A DNA stretch of 64,000 bases, taken from assembly GCA_008690995.1 (NCBI GenBank), contig VRMN01000004.1, positions 1,736,001 to 1,800,000 on the forward strand, in the 5' to 3' direction. Below the pieces are notes generated by a model. It saw only the letters and a program-made list of their open reading frames with translations. It was not told the DNA's origin and did not search any database. How positions within the stretch are numbered: the first letter of the stretch is position 1; every line of letters starts with the position of its first letter. Below, one piece after another: positions 50,958 through 62,300 of the stretch. This DNA is from Porphyridium purpureum (lineage: Eukaryota; Rhodophyta; Bangiophyceae; Porphyridiales; Porphyridiaceae). The position numbers were made by a program, and so were the translations under genes.

Positions 50958-51371
50958 ATCGGCCCCCAAAATAACTGGGCGGTCCGGTTAGCTTTAGGGT
51001 CTAGTTGTAGGGTATTTAAGCTCTGCCGCTTCACGGCGGGGATTGGAGAAAGAGAGCGAGAGAGAGGAGAGAGAAAAAGACGTTGGTTTTGAACGCTTGG
51101 GGTCTGGGACACGAGCTGACGATTGGGGTAACCCCCCAAATCGTGGCAGACTGGCCGGCCCATCCTCGCCAACACACATTGCGGCGTAGCCAGACGGCCT
51201 CATTCAACGTACCCCGGCGGGCAAACACGTCGCTCACAAACGCACTTCACATCCAGCTTCACTGGCCCTCCTTTCGCGCAACAGCACGACAGTTAGCAGT
51301 GCCGTTACGGCGCGCTTATACATTGGCCGGATTCCGCCATCTCTCGAAGTCTCATATCCCCGCGTCTGCTC
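50958..51371. other. Promoter-like or LTR-like DNA beside copy II
   Basis: GGTATTTAAGC (near 51012-51022) is followed by a GA-rich stretch (51045-51078) and an imperfect inverted repeat ACGATTGGGG/CCCCAAATCGT at 51119-51144. This looks like transcription-start DNA in plus orientation. It may be a solo LTR or part of the left LTR of copy II; I cannot show a matching second copy. Confidence 0.3.
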
Positions 51372-54300
51372 TCACGTCGGCCAGTCGCCACCCACTTTGC
51401 CACTCACACCGCCATTCCCGATTCGCAACCTCTCCGTCACCGTGCGCTGCAAGTCTGCATCCGCTGGGTCTTTCAGCAAGGCGTCCCGGAGCGCCTGCAA
51501 CATCTTCTCTTCGCGGCCTTTTTTCCGTGCCAGACCTGCTTGGTGGTCATCATCTTCCCGTCGTCGTCGCTCCATTTCGCCCTTTAGCAAACCTAAAACG
51601 ATAGGTGGCACTTGCGCTCCCATCATCCAAGCCGGCAAATGATTACCTTCTAGGCGCACAAGAAAACGAAGCTTTTCATCACTCGTATCAATTTCAATTT
51701 CTCTTTGAGCAACGGACATAGCGCCTGGGAATACGCCACTGACGCCAGGGTTCAAAGCACTCTCGCGCACACTGGGTCCAAGAACGGCCAGGCGGTTTAC
51801 ATGGCATCGTGCCGTCCCGCCCGTTTTCTCCGCTCGCAGGTTCACATTGTTCCACCGGACGTATTCCATGATGATATATGGACCGCGCTAAGGATACCAA
51901 AGTTTGCGCTCAACTCCCTTCGTCGCAGGAAGGTCTAAAACTAGAACCCTTCTTCCGACCACAAAGCCAAAGTCACCAACTTAAGAGTTATACCAACGAG
52001 CCACCGGCTCACGCTTTTGTTCGGTTGCCTTTCTGACCAGCTCGTGCAGCCTGCATAATTGTCCAGCAATATCCGTCTCCGCCGCCACCGCATCTTCACT
52101 GACGACCAATATGTCGCGATCTAACTCCGGCGCTTTGACCCCAAACATAGCTTCAAATGGTGACATTCGGGTGGTCTCATGCACACTCGTATTGTACGCG
52201 TACGTAGCGGCTGCCAAATGCTTGTCCCAATCTTGCTCCGACGTCAAAACTCGTGCGCGAACTTCCGAAAGAAGCGTTCGATTAAAGCGTTCAACTTGCC
52301 CATTACCCTGTGGATGGTACGGGCTTGTAAAGACTTGCTTGATTCCAAGGATGCTGCACATGGCGCGGACTACTTCACCTGCAAACGCCGCACCGTTGTC
52401 GCTCAGAATTCGCTCTGGCGCGCCAAACCGATATACCCAGCCTTCCAGTAGCGCCTCGGCGACTGTCACCGCGGATTCATCCCGCATTGGCATGCACACA
52501 ACGTACCGCGTGAATTGATCCGCAATGACAAGCACCTTCTTGAAGCCTCTTTCACTCTCCGGCGTCACAGTTGTCACATCGACCGCCACCAACTCGAAGC
52601 GTCGCACAGGGCGAAAGGGTGCCAGAATTCCCTTCACGCGAGCAAGTCTTGGCATCCTCTCCATAGTACAATGGACACACTCTTTGAGGAAGATATCAAT
52701 TGTCTTTTTGAAATGCGGCCACCAAAGGACCGAACCAACACGTCGCATCAAGCGGTCTCGGCCGAAGTGACCGGCAAAGGCGGGCCCATGATAGTACCCC
52801 AGCACTCGCTTTACAAGGGTTGATGGGACCCATGGCAGCTCCTTTGCGCCCACTTGTTTCACAATCAGACCGCGCTGGTCTTGCGCAAACTCGTCATCGT
52901 CCTTCCAATGGGGCATCTCTACTGTCTCGAGAGCACGTTGTTCCCGCAACAACTCCTCCATGCTGGGCAGACTGACTGCAATGCTCGTCTCGTCGACCGC
53001 TTCGTCTTCACATTCCCCGCTGTCGAGCGCACCGTCCCTGCTCAAACAGTTTGCGGCCGCATTCTCTTCACCGGGCCGGTACCGCATGACAAAGTCCCAT
53101 GACTGCAACTCCAGCAACCATCTACTCAGTCTTCCCGTGGGAGCTTCTTGCCGCCACATCCAACTCAGCGCTTGGTGGTCCGTTACGAACTCCACCTTGG
53201 CCCCCATGACGTAGTGGCGCAGCTTCCGCGCGGCGTACAGAATGGAGAGCAGCTCCTTCTCTGACACACTGTAATTGCGCTCAGGTCCCTTCAGTCTCCT
53301 GGATATAAACGCGATCGGGCGCCACACGCCCCCATTCTCTTGCTGAAGCAGCACCGCCCCAATGGCGTCCGCAGATGCATCGGCGAACAAGCGCTTAGCT
53401 CTTTCTGGAACCGGCGGCACCAAGACTGCTGGACTCAACAATGCTGCCTTCAGGTCGAGCCAGGCATTGCGCTGACTTTCACCCCAGCGCGCATCAAAGT
53501 CTTCAATGACAATCCGCTCGAAGCGGTTCCTCCTCTTTGCATTCCAACGCGTGCCAGCAAGCACATCGTACAGCGGGCGCGTAATCTCAGCAAACCCAGG
53601 TACGTGCGAAGAAAACCAATTACAAAGTCCCAGGAATCTTAGTAAAGCTTCTGCGCTTCGTGGCTCAGTTAGGTTTGCAATTCCATTCACGTGTTCACGC
53701 CCTGGCGCTATCTCACCGCCCTTGGCAGAATGCCCCGGCACCTCAACTTCTGAAAAACCAAATTCGCATTTCTTGACATTCAGCTTGGCGCCACGTTCAC
53801 GAAGATGCACCACTACTTTCTCCAACCATCGCTCATGCTCCTCGACCGATATCGTAACCAAGTGCATGTCATCCATGTACGCAACGGTCACCCCCGCAAA
53901 CGGACGAAGCAGATTCTCAGCAGCGCGCTGCATCACAAATGGCGACGTGATTAATCCTTGCGGATCCTTCGCGTAGCACACCAGGCCAAGAACCGTCTTA
54001 ACTGCAGTGAGGTGGCGGCAGCTTTCTTCCAGGCTGATGTTAAAGAATCCATCTTTCAAGTCGAGTGCAGAGAAAACCCGTCCCCGCGCCAAAAACTCCA
54101 GCACCTCCTTCAAGTCCTTGAGGGGGTAAATTTCCTTGACCACTCTCTGATTCAAAGCCCTGAAGTCAGTAGTCATGCGCATGGCACCACTCTTCTTCTT
54201 CACAAATACGTTCACAGCCCCCCAGGCACTTGCAGCGCACGGAACCAGATTACCAGCCTTCAGGTGTTTGGTCACCTCTTCCCTCTCCAGGACCTCCTCT

Positions 54301-55232
54301 TGAGGTGACTTCCTCCTCATTCTGATATTTGCCGGCGTGGCGCCTTCCTTCAGATGAATCTTGTACTCCTCCCCATGGATACAGCCCGATCCAATGAAGA
54401 CCTCACGATTGCGCTTCAGCATGGCGCGAACGGCCTGAGCTCGTTCACCGAACCCGGTGAGATCAAGCTTTTCAAGTGCATCGACCACGTGTGCTTCCTC
54501 GTCCACCTCCACATCATCGACCGGTTCGATGTACGGTTCCTGCGTGCGGTCGAACGGCACACTCAACTGTCCTGACTTCACAACAAACAACACACGACCT
54601 TTACCAAAATCGAGCAGCGCCTTGCGCCTTTTCAGGAAATCCCGGCCCAACAACAGTTGCGAACGCAGACCTGGCATCGTCAGCACGGGTTCGCGGAGCA
54701 GACCTGCCCCGGCCGCTTCCATCCATACCCACCCACTCGCGCCTGTCTTCAATGCTCGTCCGTCCGGTGCCACTGCGTGCACTGCGGGACTTAAAGATTC
54801 GACCTGTCCTTCCAGTTCGTCAAAAAGCCATTCATCCATGATTGTTGGCCCTGCACCGGTATCGACCTTGGCATCCATCGTCATGTGACCACGACTCGTG
54901 GGAAACGACACAGGGATCCTTACTTCCGGAACTCGCTCACCCACATTTAGCTCTTCCACACGGTTCTCACGTGCTCCATCCACCGCTGACCCATCCAGCG
55001 GGCATGGGGAGCACAATTCATAGTCGACTTTCACTTCATCCACCACTTCAAACTCCTCTATTCCGCATACGTCAGGCTCGCCGAGTGAGAAACCTGCGAT
55101 TTCCTTTCTCGACTGCTCTGGGGGCTCCAGTCGCCCGCGCCATTCCGGGCGGCCCCCTACTCGTTTCCCGACCCTGTCATAGCACCTACTGCTCCCTGTG
55201 GTGGTGCCAACTGGCCTGATGTCTGTGGGCAT
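51372..55232 (-). pseudogene. Pol region of retroelement copy II
   Basis: Pol polyprotein region. Retroviral-type aspartic protease comes first, then reverse transcriptase with the usual YxDD catalytic site, RNase H, a zinc-binding integrase N-terminal domain, the integrase core, and the integrase C-terminal region with a further basic tail. The same tail is seen in copy I, so it belongs to the lineage. Order protease-RT-RNase H-integrase places it in Ty3/gypsy (Metaviridae). It is broken and treated here as a fossil. Confidence 0.85.
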
Positions 55233-56350
55233 TCACGCTGCACATGCGCCACCACACCACAGCGCCAGCATCGCGGCTTGCGCCGCTTCACCCCAGCCGT
55301 ACCCACGACCCTCGTCTGTGCCCCCTGTCGCCCAGGCGACGGCACTCTCGGAGCTCGAGACGAGTCCGGCACGTACATACCTGCTTGCTCCACGTGGGCC
55401 GCACCATGTCCGCTATTAAGCGACGCATGCGTCGACCCGGTCATTCGTAGACCCGGCTGAGAAACCCTCTGGCGACCGGGCACCCACGGAGCCTCCTCCA
55501 CGCCATCTACCGCAAAGACCTCATCCACCGACACCCGCTTGCGCTGGTACGCTAGCTTCTGGGCCGTCTTTACTGTGACAGCCACGGCTTCGGCAAAGGA
55601 CGCACCGACGAGTAGCGTCCAGTCTTGCAGCTGCAGGTGCAATCCTGCCAAAAAGCGATTCTTCATCTCTGCATCCGTCGGCAGAACAGACTGACACGTG
55701 GCCATGTCGGCCACGCGCTCTGCATATGCACTCACACTCTCACGTTCCATCATGCGCATGCCTTCCCACTTCATCTTCAGCGTGGTTGCGTGCACTTGAT
55801 TGAAAAACCTCGACTCCATGCGTCCTAGAATCAGTTCAACACCCTCTGCCGGATACAAGCGCATAAGTTGCCACAAATATCTCTGTGCATGTCCTGCAAA
55901 GGCGTGCTGCATCCACTGCAAAGCCAGTTCGCGGCGTAAGACGCGGCCGACTGGAGGCGTGGTGTGCAAAAGGCTTCGAATGTTCGCAAAGGCCATTGGA
56001 AAATTTGGGTCACCCTCATTCGACACTTTAAAGGGAACCAACGCATCTTTCCACGCCTGAGCGCGATCATTGTTCATGGCGACTTCACGCGCCGGTGGAC
56101 GGTCACGTGCAAAACCATCCTCATCCACTCTTTCCTGTGGCCCGGGTCCACCCACGCCACTCTGCACCGCAGTGGCCGCGGGAATTCCGGCCCCTGCCGG
56201 GTGCTCATCCAACGTCACTGCTGCCATGCGACTCTCCAAAAGCTGCAGGCGCTCAGACATGCGAGCAAACCAGTTCGAATTTATATCGGACACTCCAACC
56301 TGGGCCACAGGTGGCACACCCAGTGCTACCTGCAAACTCGGCCCAATCAT
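55157..56350 (-). CDS. Gag of retroelement copy II
   Basis: 397 codons. The capsid-like helical part in the middle is shared with the gag fragment of copy I (both have GDPxF...PPVG...RxxWQL). It is followed by a CCHC zinc knuckle (CWRCGVVAHVQREC) of the nucleocapsid type near the C-terminus. It packages element RNA in the family. Start and stop are clear. Confidence 0.8.
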   Translation of the reverse strand: MIGPSLQVALGVPPVAQVGVSDINSNWFARMSERLQLLESRMAAVTLDEHPAGAGIPAATAVQSGVGGPGPQERVDEDGFARDRPPAREVAMNNDRAQAWKDALVPFKVSNEGDPNFPMAFANIRSLLHTTPPVGRVLRRELALQWMQHAFAGHAQRYLWQLMRLYPAEGVELILGRMESRFFNQVHATTLKMKWEGMRMMERESVSAYAERVADMATCQSVLPTDAEMKNRFLAGLHLQLQDWTLLVGASFAEAVAVTVKTAQKLAYQRKRVSVDEVFAVDGVEEAPWVPGRQRVSQPGLRMTGSTHASLNSGHGAAHVEQAGMYVPDSSRAPRVPSPGRQGAQTRVVGTAGVKRRKPRCWRCGVVAHVQRECPQTSGQLAPPQGAVGAMTGSGNE

Positions 56351-56501
56351 TTGACCTAACTTCCTGTTAAGTACAATTCAATTCTGATGCTTGTACACCA
56401 GACTCACCCTCCGTTAAAACCTTTTGCACACCTGAATAGGCGTTACCGAGCCGTGCTAGTGCACAAGCACGCGACAATCGTGTGCCGGTTTCGCGGTTAT
56501 A

Positions 56502-56530
56502 AGGTGCGACCAAATCGGATAGGGGACAGT
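56502..56530. repeat. Left terminal inverted repeat of Tc1/mariner element
   Basis: 29 bp starting after TA at 56500-56501, with core GTGCGACCAAATCGG followed by ATAGGGGACAGT. Matches the right end in inverted orientation. Confidence 0.9.
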
Positions 56531-57675
56531 CAAAATGTTTAGAAAAAATAGTTAATTAATAGTAAATTTTGATATTTTCCTATGAAAGTAGAACGGCGGG
56601 GTTCGTCTGCAACGGTTACGACGAAATTTGTGGCTCAAAACGGATACGGAACACTGTGTGGAAGCGAAATATCTCGGAAGTCGTCTATTCAGAGCAAACG
56701 GCAAAGTGTGGATCCATCGCAGCTCGTGAAGAGCTCCATTCTGACTCTACGGGGTGCAAGATTGGCCTTACAGGTGAAGAGAAAGGACGTACTCAGGGTC
56801 TCCGGGAGTCGTGCGACAGCGTGAGAGCCATTGCGACCAAAATTGGGCGCTCTAAGAATGTGGTTTTCCGCTGTTTGTCGGCTCCAAACGAGTACTGCCA
56901 GAAATATGCCAATGTGAACGCTTTAAAGCTGACGGAGGCGGTCAAAACGAAGATTTACAACATTGCTAAGCTTCCGACCATTCACGCGGCTCGTCAGCTT
57001 CAAGCAGCTCTGCGAATTTGTGGAGCTAAACCAATCCAAAGTTTGACAACAATCATCAAGGCAGTGAGTGACACGTATGCATACCGCAAAATTCCAGCTT
57101 GTCCGCCACTGACACTCAATCGCAAGCTCAAGAGGCTGGCCTGGGCCAGGCATCATCAGCTGGAACAGACCAATTGGGCCGCAATTGTGTTCACTGACGA
57201 AAAGAAGTTCAACCTGGACGGACCCGATGGTTTCCACAAGACGTGGGTTGAGCGTGCGGCGGACGTTCTAGATATTTGGTCGCGACATTCCAGCGCCGGT
57301 GGATGCATGGTTTGGGGTGAAATTTCTGCAAGAGGAAAGATTCACCTTCATTTTATTGAGGGGTTATTTACGGCTGCAAAATATGTTTCCATGCTTCGAG
57401 AGAACAATGTGCTGAGTCGCTGCCGTCAGATGGTGGGCCCGAACATGGTTTTTCAGCAGGATAACGCGCCAGTGCACACAAGTCGCCTGGTTAAGAATTT
57501 CATGAATGACGAGAATGTGGAGCTCCTAGACTGGCCAGCGTACTCGCCGGACTTCAATATTATCGAGAACCTGTGAGGAATACTAGCGCGCAAGGTTTAC
57601 GAGGGTGCAAGGCAGTATGAGACGGTGCTGGAGCTCAAGTTTGCCATTTTACTGGCCTGGGGGACTTTGGACCAG

Positions 57676-58011
57676 TGTTATCCGCCGACCCCGCGGATAC
57701 CTAGTCTTGCGGGATCCTTGCTGTGGCCTTGCTGTGGCCTTGCTGTGGCCTTGCTGCGGCCTTGCTGGAACCTTGCTGTGGCCTTGCTGGAACCTTGCTG
57801 GAACCTTGCTGGAACCTTGCTGTGGCCTTGCTGGTGCACTGTCATTTTTCTCACAGTGCTACCCGGCGAGCTGGAGAACACGGGGCGGCAGTCTATATAA
57901 AGGCGTGGAGACCCGCGAGCAGGCTCGGGGACAGAAAGGAAGAAGAGAGAGAGGTAGCGAAGGGGAGAGAAGAAGGAGAGGAAAAGTAAAAGGAAAAGGA
58001 GGTTCATAACA
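57676..58011 (+). repeat. Left (5') LTR of copy III
   Basis: 336 bp, TG...CA ends. Contains an 11-bp tandem repeat (CCTTGCTGTGG and CCTTGCTGGAA variants, 57716-57836), a TATA box TCTATATAAAGG at 57892-57903, and a GA-rich stretch before the end. Confidence 0.96.
57716..57836. repeat. 11-bp tandem repeat in LTR of copy III
   Basis: Eleven units CCTTGCTGTGG or CCTTGCTGGAA/CGG, in the U3 region just upstream of the TATA box. The same array is present in the right LTR (about 62779-62899). Confidence 0.95.
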
Positions 58012-58028
58012 TCTGGTATCATCGCTGG
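58012..58028 (+). other. Primer-binding site of copy III
   Basis: TCTGGTATCATCGCTGG immediately after the left LTR. TGGTATCA is complementary to the 3' end of initiator methionine tRNA, the usual primer of this family, with a 2-base spacer. Confidence 0.7.
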
Positions 58029-58065
58029 TTGGACGAGGGGGGGTGTGGGCCTGAGTGGCCCCATC

Positions 58066-58279
58066 GCCTGTGTGGCTCGTTGATTGCCTGTGTGGCTCGT
58101 TGATTGCCTGTGTGGCTCGTTGATCGCCTGTGTGGCTCGTTGATCGCCTGTGTGGCTCGTTGATCGCCTGTGTGGCTCGTTGATCGCCTGTGTGGCTTGC
58201 TGATTGCCTGTGTGGCTCGTTGATCGCCTGTGTGGCTTGCTGATTGCCTGTGTGGCTTGTTGATTGCCTGCGTGGCATA
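58066..58279. repeat. 20-bp tandem repeat in the leader of copy III
   Basis: Ten full units of GCCTGTGTGGCTCGTTGATC (with TGATT and CTTGC variants) and an eleventh decayed one, between the primer-binding site and gag. No spacers separate the units, so this is not a CRISPR array. Confidence 0.95.
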
Positions 58280-58502
58280 CGTCTCAACTTTCGGTCTTCT
58301 GGTGTCGTCGGAACAGTTGGCCAAGAATTTGCATCGTGTGTAACAGGCTCGAGTGTGTGGTACGGGCGATCCTCGGTCTCCCGGTTCGTTGGGTTCAAGG
58401 CATTGCGCACTACCCCGCCGGTTTGAGCGCCCACCTCGAGTGACGTGAAGCGAAGGCATAGCTTGGTTATATCTGGGATTTTCACTAGAAGCCAGGGTAA
58501 AG

Positions 58503-59351
58503 ATGGCCTCTACCGGTGCCATGGCGGTAAAGACCGCAAAGCTGATGATGTTTTCCGGGAAGCGAGACCCGATGGAAGTTCAGACGTGGTTGTTTGCCGC
58601 GAAAGGAAGGGTGTATACGCCGCTGGTGGAGCACTGGCGTGAACGCGTGATGATGGACGGGCCAGTCGATGTGGCCGTCCCCCCTGAGATCGAAATGCGC
58701 AGTATCCAGACAGCTGCGACGTATTTCGAGAAAGAAGCACTGACGTGGTGGTTTCTGGTGAATCAGCGACGAGAGGCCCCGCTAACTTGGGCGGAGTTCG
58801 AAGCTGCAGTTCAGGCCCAGTTTTTGCCCGCCGATCACGCACGTCGGGCGCGGGACCGCCTTGCGAGGCTTGAGCAGAAGGGAAGTGTGGCTGCGTACGC
58901 GTCCTCGTTTCGAGATGTTTTGCTGCAGTGTTCCGACGTTTCGGAAGCCGAAGCCTTGGATCGATTCGTGCGCGGTTTGAAGAAGGACGTACTGGTAGAA
59001 GTGCTGAAGAGCCGTCCGAAGACACTGATGGACGCTTTCCATGTTGCGTCGGCCGTAGATGACGCCATATTCGCGGCTCGAAACATGCAAAGCCGCTCTC
59101 CTTTCTCCGTGCCACGCACGCAAGTTCGTATTGATCATGATGGACGAGCACCCATGGAGTTGGGGGCAGTCACCGGCACCGATAGTACGGAAACGCGTAC
59201 ATGTTATTTGTGCCGCCGTGTAGGACATATTGCACGCAACTGCCGCGCCGCCCGTGGAAAAATTGAGAACCGCCGTCAATTGCGAACAATTACTGAGAAT
59301 GCGAACGAAACGGAGACGGACACCACGGAAGAGGCTCCGGATTTCGAGTAG
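58503..59351 (+). CDS. Gag of retrotransposon copy III
   Basis: 282 codons from the ATG at 58503. The central part resembles the retrotransposon gag (capsid) domain: TYFEKEALTWWF, TWAEFEAAVQAQFLP, and RLARLEQKGSVAAYASSFRDVLLQ. A CCHC zinc knuckle CYLCRRVGHIARNC lies near the end, followed by an acidic tail. Pol starts six bases after the stop in the -1 phase with its own ATG. Confidence 0.92.
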   Translation: MASTGAMAVKTAKLMMFSGKRDPMEVQTWLFAAKGRVYTPLVEHWRERVMMDGPVDVAVPPEIEMRSIQTAATYFEKEALTWWFLVNQRREAPLTWAEFEAAVQAQFLPADHARRARDRLARLEQKGSVAAYASSFRDVLLQCSDVSEAEALDRFVRGLKKDVLVEVLKSRPKTLMDAFHVASAVDDAIFAARNMQSRSPFSVPRTQVRIDHDGRAPMELGAVTGTDSTETRTCYLCRRVGHIARNCRAARGKIENRRQLRTITENANETETDTTEEAPDFE

Positions 59352-59356
59352 CTCAA

Positions 59357-62300
59357 ATGGATGGGAAAAAGGAGCCCCATTTGAGCAAGACAGTGCTCCA
59401 GGCGAGAGTCGGTGCACTGGGGAATGCAAATTACATGATTAGAGTCCAAGGAAGCGTCGACTGTGTAAACCTTCCTTTGTTGCTGGACTCGGGCGCGTCG
59501 CACAACTTCCTCAGTCATCGCATCTTGCGCGGCATTCCACACTTGAAAGATAAGTTTACTTCGCACGGAGGGAGCGTAACCCTTGCAGACGGGAGCTCCA
59601 CAAATACCTTTGGTATGGTACAAGGTGTCAAGGTCATGATTGACGGAACCGAACAGAGTATTAACTTTGTCGTGTGCGACCTGAAGGATCAGGACGCCAT
59701 CCTGGGAATGGAATGGCTTCGAGCTTCAAACCCAGACATCGACTGGGTGGAAGGACGTGTGCGGCTGAGAAAGAAGGCAAGCTCCGAGAATGTGAACACG
59801 AACAAGGTCATTACGTGGAAGGAGCTTCGCCAACTTTTGCGCGGCGAAGGACTGCAAGAATGCTTTCTCGGAGTGCTAAAAACAACATCTGTGAAGGAAG
59901 ATTCCGTACGTACGGAGGACACTGAAAAGCTGGTAAGAGAGTTTGAAGGGCTCTTCGAAGAACCGCAAAGCCTTCCCCCAGATCGCAAGGTGAATCATAC
60001 CATCAAGTTGAAAGATGAGAAGCCAGTCAGAGTTGGCCGCGTGTACCGCCTGAGCCCAAGTGAACTCGAAGCTTTGCGGGAAAGTCTAAACGACTTGCTG
60101 AAACGAGGATTCATTCGGCCGAGTCGAAGTCCCTTCGGGGCTCCGGTCCTCTTCGTGAAGAAGAAGGACGGGAGCTTGAGAATGTGCGTGGATTATCGAG
60201 CTCTGAATGACGTTACGATCAAGGATCGATATCCCTTGCCGAACATGGAAGAGATGCTCGACCAGCTGAGACACGCAAAGTACTTCTCGAAGCTCGACTT
60301 ATTCTCCGGATACCATCAGATCCTCGTAGAGCCCGATGACGTGAAAAAGACTGCATTCCAAACTCGTTACGGTTTGTTTGAATTTCTGGTGATGCCTTTC
60401 GGGTTATGTAATGCCCCGGCAACATTTCAGAGAACCATGAACGAATTGTTTGCGGACCTGTTGGACACTACAGTCGTTGTCTATCTCGACGACATTCTGG
60501 TCTACACAAAGGACGAAGAATCACACGTGACTGCTCTAAGAGAAGTCTTTTCCAGACTGCAGAAGGCTGGATACAAACTCAAAGGAAAGAAATGCAGTTT
60601 TTTCGTACAAGAAGTCGAGTATTTGGGAAACATCGTTGGGAATGGAGTCATCAAGATGGATCCACGGAAAATTAATGCCCTGAAAGAATGGCCCGAGCCG
60701 AGAACCGTGACGGAATTGAGATCCTTCCTAGGCATGACAAATTGGTTTCGACGTTTTGTGAAAGGATATTCGACGGTAGTAGCACCGTTGACTCAACTCC
60801 TCCAAAACGTCAAGTCGAAAACACAAATGATTGAATTGAATACGCAGGCGAAAGAGGCGTTTCGCAGTATTATCTGCCACTTATCAGAAGCCCCGGTGCT
60901 AGCTTTGCCGGACCCAGAAAAGCCGTTTGAAGTGTATACGGATCGGTCGGAGGTCGCGGTCGGAGGCTGGCTGGCGCAGGAGAATAGGCCAGTTGCGTTC
61001 ACATCCAGAAAGCTCTTGGACCGTGAAACAAGGTACAGTAGTTACGAGGGTGAACTTCTCGCAGTAATTCACTGCCTTAAGGAGTTCAGATGCTATTTGT
61101 ATGGGGCCAAGTTCACGCTCCACACCGATCATGAGGCCCTAAAACACCTGCTGACTCAGAAAGAGCTAAACAGTCGCCAAGCACGATGGACAGACTTCCT
61201 CGCCGAATTCGATATCACGATCGACTATGTGAAAGGAAAGTCCAATGTAGTAGCCGACGCGCTTTCGCGCAGACCGCATCTCGGCACCTTGGAGTACCAA
61301 GTACGTTCGGACGAATTTGGAGTGAACTTTGTAGACTTCAAAGATGAATACGCCAAGGACGAAGACTTCGCGGCGCTGGTCGCGGAAGTACCGGAACACC
61401 AAGGTTTTCGACTGAGCAGGGGAATATTATATTTGAAGGGCCGCGTTTGCGTTCCGCAAAAGTTTCGTACTCGTGTGATGGAATTGCATCACGATATCCC
61501 TGTTGCTGGACACCGTGGAGCCGATACTACGTACGCATCACTGATTCAGCGCTTCTACTGGCCAAAAATGAAGCACGAAGTGAGAAGATTTGTGAAGACG
61601 TGCCATGCTTGCCAAGTTACGAAATCAGAGAATCGATCTTACGGGCTACTCAAGCCACTTCCCATTGCAGATGGTCCGTGGTTAGACATCGCCATGGATT
61701 TTGTCACAGAGTTGCCACGCAGTGAAGGGAAGTGCGACGCTATTCTCACTGTAGTGGATCGCTATTCCAAGATGGCTCTCTTCATACCAACCAAGAAGGA
61801 GCTTACCGCCCCGAAGTGCGGCGACTTGTTTGTCAAGCATGTTGTGAGCCGATTTGGCTACCCAAGGTCAATTGTATCGGACAGAGACACACTTTTTACT
61901 TCGGCATTTTGGCAGCAGCTAAGCAAGCGCGTGGGTATGAACCTCGCGATGTCAACCGCAAATCATCCGCAAACGGATGGACAGACCGAACGAGTCAACC
62001 GTGTCATCCGAGAAATGCTGAAGATGATGGCAACGAGTACTACCTGGGTTCGAGATCTTCCGCTGTACGAGTTCGCGTACAATTCCGCACCAAGCAGTTC
62101 TACCGGACATGCTCCGTTCAAAGTCGTATACGGCAGAGAACCATGGTATCCACCAGCAGGTGGATGGACGCATGCACAACATGGGCAGACAAAAGATTTG
62201 GCGAAGCATTGGCATCGTTTATGTCAGGTACAAGAAGAGGTTCGAGACAATCTGGTTGAAGCCCAGCGCCGGATGCAAAAGTTCTTCGACCGTACCAAAA

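Larger units (their letters stand above)
51372..56401 (-). mobile_element. Ty3/gypsy-type LTR retroelement (copy II), nearly whole but broken
   Basis: Minus strand. Gag occupies 55157-56350 and pol about 51372-55232, with protease, reverse transcriptase, RNase H, integrase and a C-terminal extension in that order. Gag and pol overlap by about 75 bp in different phases, the arrangement this family often uses with programmed frameshifting. A probable primer-binding site lies just before the gag start, near 56390-56403. LTRs could not be delimited; the right one may be interrupted by the Tc1/mariner element starting at 56502. The copy looks nearly whole, with perhaps one or two breaks, and is much younger than copy I, its relative. 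No family member is known to me by name. Confidence 0.82.

Noticed and set aside
58066-58279. Possible CRISPR-like array
   Set aside because: Units follow each other without spacers, inside a retroelement leader of a eukaryote.
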